This document shows positions 5,041 to 5,999 of a DNA stretch of 5,999 bases, one piece after another. Made by a program: the position numbers and the translations under genes. The stretch is from Paracoccaceae bacterium (GTDB lineage Bacteria > Pseudomonadota > Alphaproteobacteria > Rhodobacterales > Rhodobacteraceae): contig JAGLUD010000065.1 in the NCBI GenBank assembly GCA_023134935.1, positions 1 to 5,999 on the forward strand, given 5' to 3'. The notes beneath the pieces were generated by a model. The model had not been told where the DNA came from, searched no databases, and saw only the letters and a list, made by a program, of their open reading frames with translations. How positions within the stretch are numbered: the stretch's first letter is position 1; the number at the start of each line of letters is the position of its first letter.

Positions 5041-5415
5041 ATGAAAAATAAAACATATACAATGTTCGCATTGGCTGTTGTTGCATCAATGGCCGCAGGC
5101 GGTGCAATTGCAGCCGCTGGCGGTAACGGCAACGGTAAGGGTAATGCTGGCGGCAAGGGTAATGGGGCTGCCACTCTGCAGAGCACTACCACTCAGCAGT
5201 CTGGTGGAGATACGGCCCTATATAAATGCTATGATATTATTAATGGCGCTAATGGGAGCGGTGGCACCAACGTTGATGGTACCGCCAACGGTGACACCGG
5301 TTCCAGTGATCCAAAAGACGTTGGTGGCCACGTTACGAATTGTGATAAATACTGGCAGGCAACTGGGGAAATTGGCAATGGCCTCCCTGACGGTGGCATG
5401 CAAGACAATTTCTGA
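5041..5415 (+). CDS. Secreted Gly/Asn-rich small protein of unknown function
   Basis: Predicted 124 residues. ATG 5041 follows AGGG by 7 nt. A Sec-type signal peptide covers residues 1-24 (MKNKTYT, then FALAVVASMAAGGAIA), with cleavage likely after Ala24 or Ala27. The mature chain begins with a low-complexity run of Gly, Asn and Lys (28-42, GGNGNGKGNAGGKGN), then a Ser/Thr/Gln segment (46-54), then a more ordered C-terminal part with two cysteines, YKCYD (Cys63) and TNCDKYW (Cys101), separated by a Gly/Asn/Asp-rich stretch. One disulfide in the periplasm or outside the cell is plausible. The Gly/Asn/Asp bias recalls surface or calcium-binding repeats, but I see no true RTX nonapeptide. No family recognised. 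It is a single gene, convergent with the E2 gene and sharing the hairpin at 5458-5493. An alternative frame from 5078 is a shadow with no signal peptide. Confidence 0.7.
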   Translation: MKNKTYTMFALAVVASMAAGGAIAAAGGNGNGKGNAGGKGNGAATLQSTTTQQSGGDTALYKCYDIINGANGSGGTNVDGTANGDTGSSDPKDVGGHVTNCDKYWQATGEIGNGLPDGGMQDNF

Positions 5416-5457
5416 AATTAAACATCAGTCGATGATTTAGTTACATGCACTTAAAAC

Positions 5458-5493
5458 GATAACGCCTACCGATGTCCGTCGGTAGGCGTTATC
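5458..5493 (-). terminator. Strong hairpin terminator between convergent genes
   Basis: Perfect 15-bp inverted repeat (5458-5472, GATAACGCCTACCGA, with 5479-5493) and a 6-nt loop. On the minus strand the stem is followed by GTTTTAAG, so it should end the E2 transcript, whose stop is 8 nt upstream at 5501. On the plus strand there is no T run, yet it also lies 43 nt after the Gly-rich gene and may stop or protect that message too. Confidence 0.8.
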
Positions 5494-5500
5494 AATTCAG

Positions 5501-5995
5501 CTATACCAGCATACTTAGCGGTTCTTCCAGATAACCTTTGATGGCTGCAAGGAACGTCGCCCCAAGTGCGCCATCGATCACACGGTGATCTACCGAAAGC
5601 GTCACGGACATCACCGTTGCAACTGCCAGATCCCCGTCCGCATTAACGACAGGTTTCTTCTCACCAGCCCCCACAGCCAAAATCGAGGCTTGCGGTGGAT
5701 TGATAACCGCATCGAAGTTGTCGATCCCCATCATCCCCAGATTTGAAATCGCGAAACTACCGCCCTGATACTCTTCAGGCATAAGCTTGCGCGTTTTAGC
5801 TCGCGCCGCCAGGTCTTTCATTTCGGCAGACAATGCCGACAAAGTTTTCAGATGGCTATCGCGCAACACTGGGGTGAACAAACCACCCTCGATTGCCACG
5901 GCTACGGCCACATCAGACGGTGCAAGTTTCAAAATACGGTCGCCAGCCCAAACGGCATTGCAATCGGGAACATCCTGCAAGGCAAGCGCGCTGGC
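5501..5995 (-). CDS. pdhC: Pyruvate dehydrogenase E2 (dihydrolipoamide acetyltransferase), C-terminal fragment
   Basis: 164 residues of the E2 catalytic (acyltransferase) domain are visible, running to the natural C-terminus EEPLSMLV. E2 moves the acetyl group from its lipoyl arm to CoA and forms the core of the complex. Seen here: ASALALQDVPDCNAVWAGD at the start, DVAVAVAIEGGLFTPVLRD, YQGGSFAISNLGMMGIDNF, NPPQASILAVGAGEKKPVV, and the active-site motif SVDHRVIDGALGA, with the catalytic His at codon 5587-5585 and the Asp four residues later. The pattern fits pyruvate rather than oxoglutarate E2. The lipoyl and E1/E3-binding domains would lie beyond the window. The frame meets TAA at 5998-5996, just before Ala-Ser-Ala-Leu, where the family has a conserved lysine (AAA would be one base away), so the visible part has no proper start. 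It is either a sequence error, an edge effect or a disrupted gene. A start at TTG 5980 would not give a functional E2. Confidence 0.85.
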   Translation of the reverse strand, partial: ASALALQDVPDCNAVWAGDRILKLAPSDVAVAVAIEGGLFTPVLRDSHLKTLSALSAEMKDLAARAKTRKLMPEEYQGGSFAISNLGMMGIDNFDAVINPPQASILAVGAGEKKPVVNADGDLAVATVMSVTLSVDHRVIDGALGATFLAAIKGYLEEPLSMLV

Positions 5996-5999
5996 TTAA

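Noticed and set aside
5100..5165. Short tandem repeat in the Gly/Asn-rich coding region
   Set aside because: The GGY-AAY-GGY-AAR pattern comes from Gly/Asn/Lys codons of one protein. There is no exact repeat unit or spacer structure, so it is neither a CRISPR nor a mobile repeat.
1..5999. A new defence, mobile or biosynthetic multi-gene system
   Set aside because: Genes are mostly housekeeping, on mixed strands with their own terminators. No toxin-antitoxin pair, nuclease, integrase, terminal repeats or tRNA target was seen.

Overview
The window reads as chromosomal sequence from an alphaproteobacterium, most likely a Rhodobacterales (roseobacter-type) species. I infer this from the protein style of IF-3, malonyl-CoA synthetase, the pyruvate dehydrogenase E2 and a FliM/FliN-like protein, and from a CtrA-type box. 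GC content looks moderate (about 50%, by eye), which is low for that order. I see no transposase, integrase, CRISPR array, tRNA, rRNA or phage gene, so this is core genome, not an island.

Layout. 1-850 (minus): a small exported protein (572-850), a strong terminator hairpin, then the 5' part of a FliM/FliN-like gene that starts at TTG 511 and runs off the left edge. 1046-2793 (plus): a 77-residue two-helix membrane protein followed 2 nt later by matB (malonyl-CoA synthetase). 2803-3672 (minus): an LpxL/HtrB-type lipid A acyltransferase, convergent with matB and only 9 nt from it. 3759-4307 (minus): infC, with a clean terminator behind it and an apparent ATA start codon. 4308-4634: an AT-rich, signal-dense intergenic region with the infC promoter and leader, a perfect TTAA-N7-TTAAC CtrA box, and a plus-strand terminator with no gene in front of it, nested in GTTAC/GTAAC repeats. 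4635-4808 (plus): a 57-residue single-helix membrane protein. 5041-5415 (plus): a secreted Gly/Asn-rich protein with a long upstream region. 5458-5493: a 15-bp perfect hairpin between convergent genes. 5501-5995 (minus): the C-terminal catalytic part of pyruvate dehydrogenase E2, which meets an in-frame TAA three codon positions from the window edge.

How the genes relate. MatB makes malonyl-CoA (fatty acid precursor), LpxL-type enzymes put secondary acyl chains on lipid A, and E2 makes acetyl-CoA, so there is a loose lipid/acyl-CoA theme, but only the 77-residue gene and matB look like one operon. infC appears to be a single-gene unit. I do not see a new multi-gene system. The parts most worth checking are regulatory: the infC start, the CtrA box with its orphan terminator, the Shine-Dalgarno buried in the terminator stem in front of the FliM-like gene, and the stop codon in E2.
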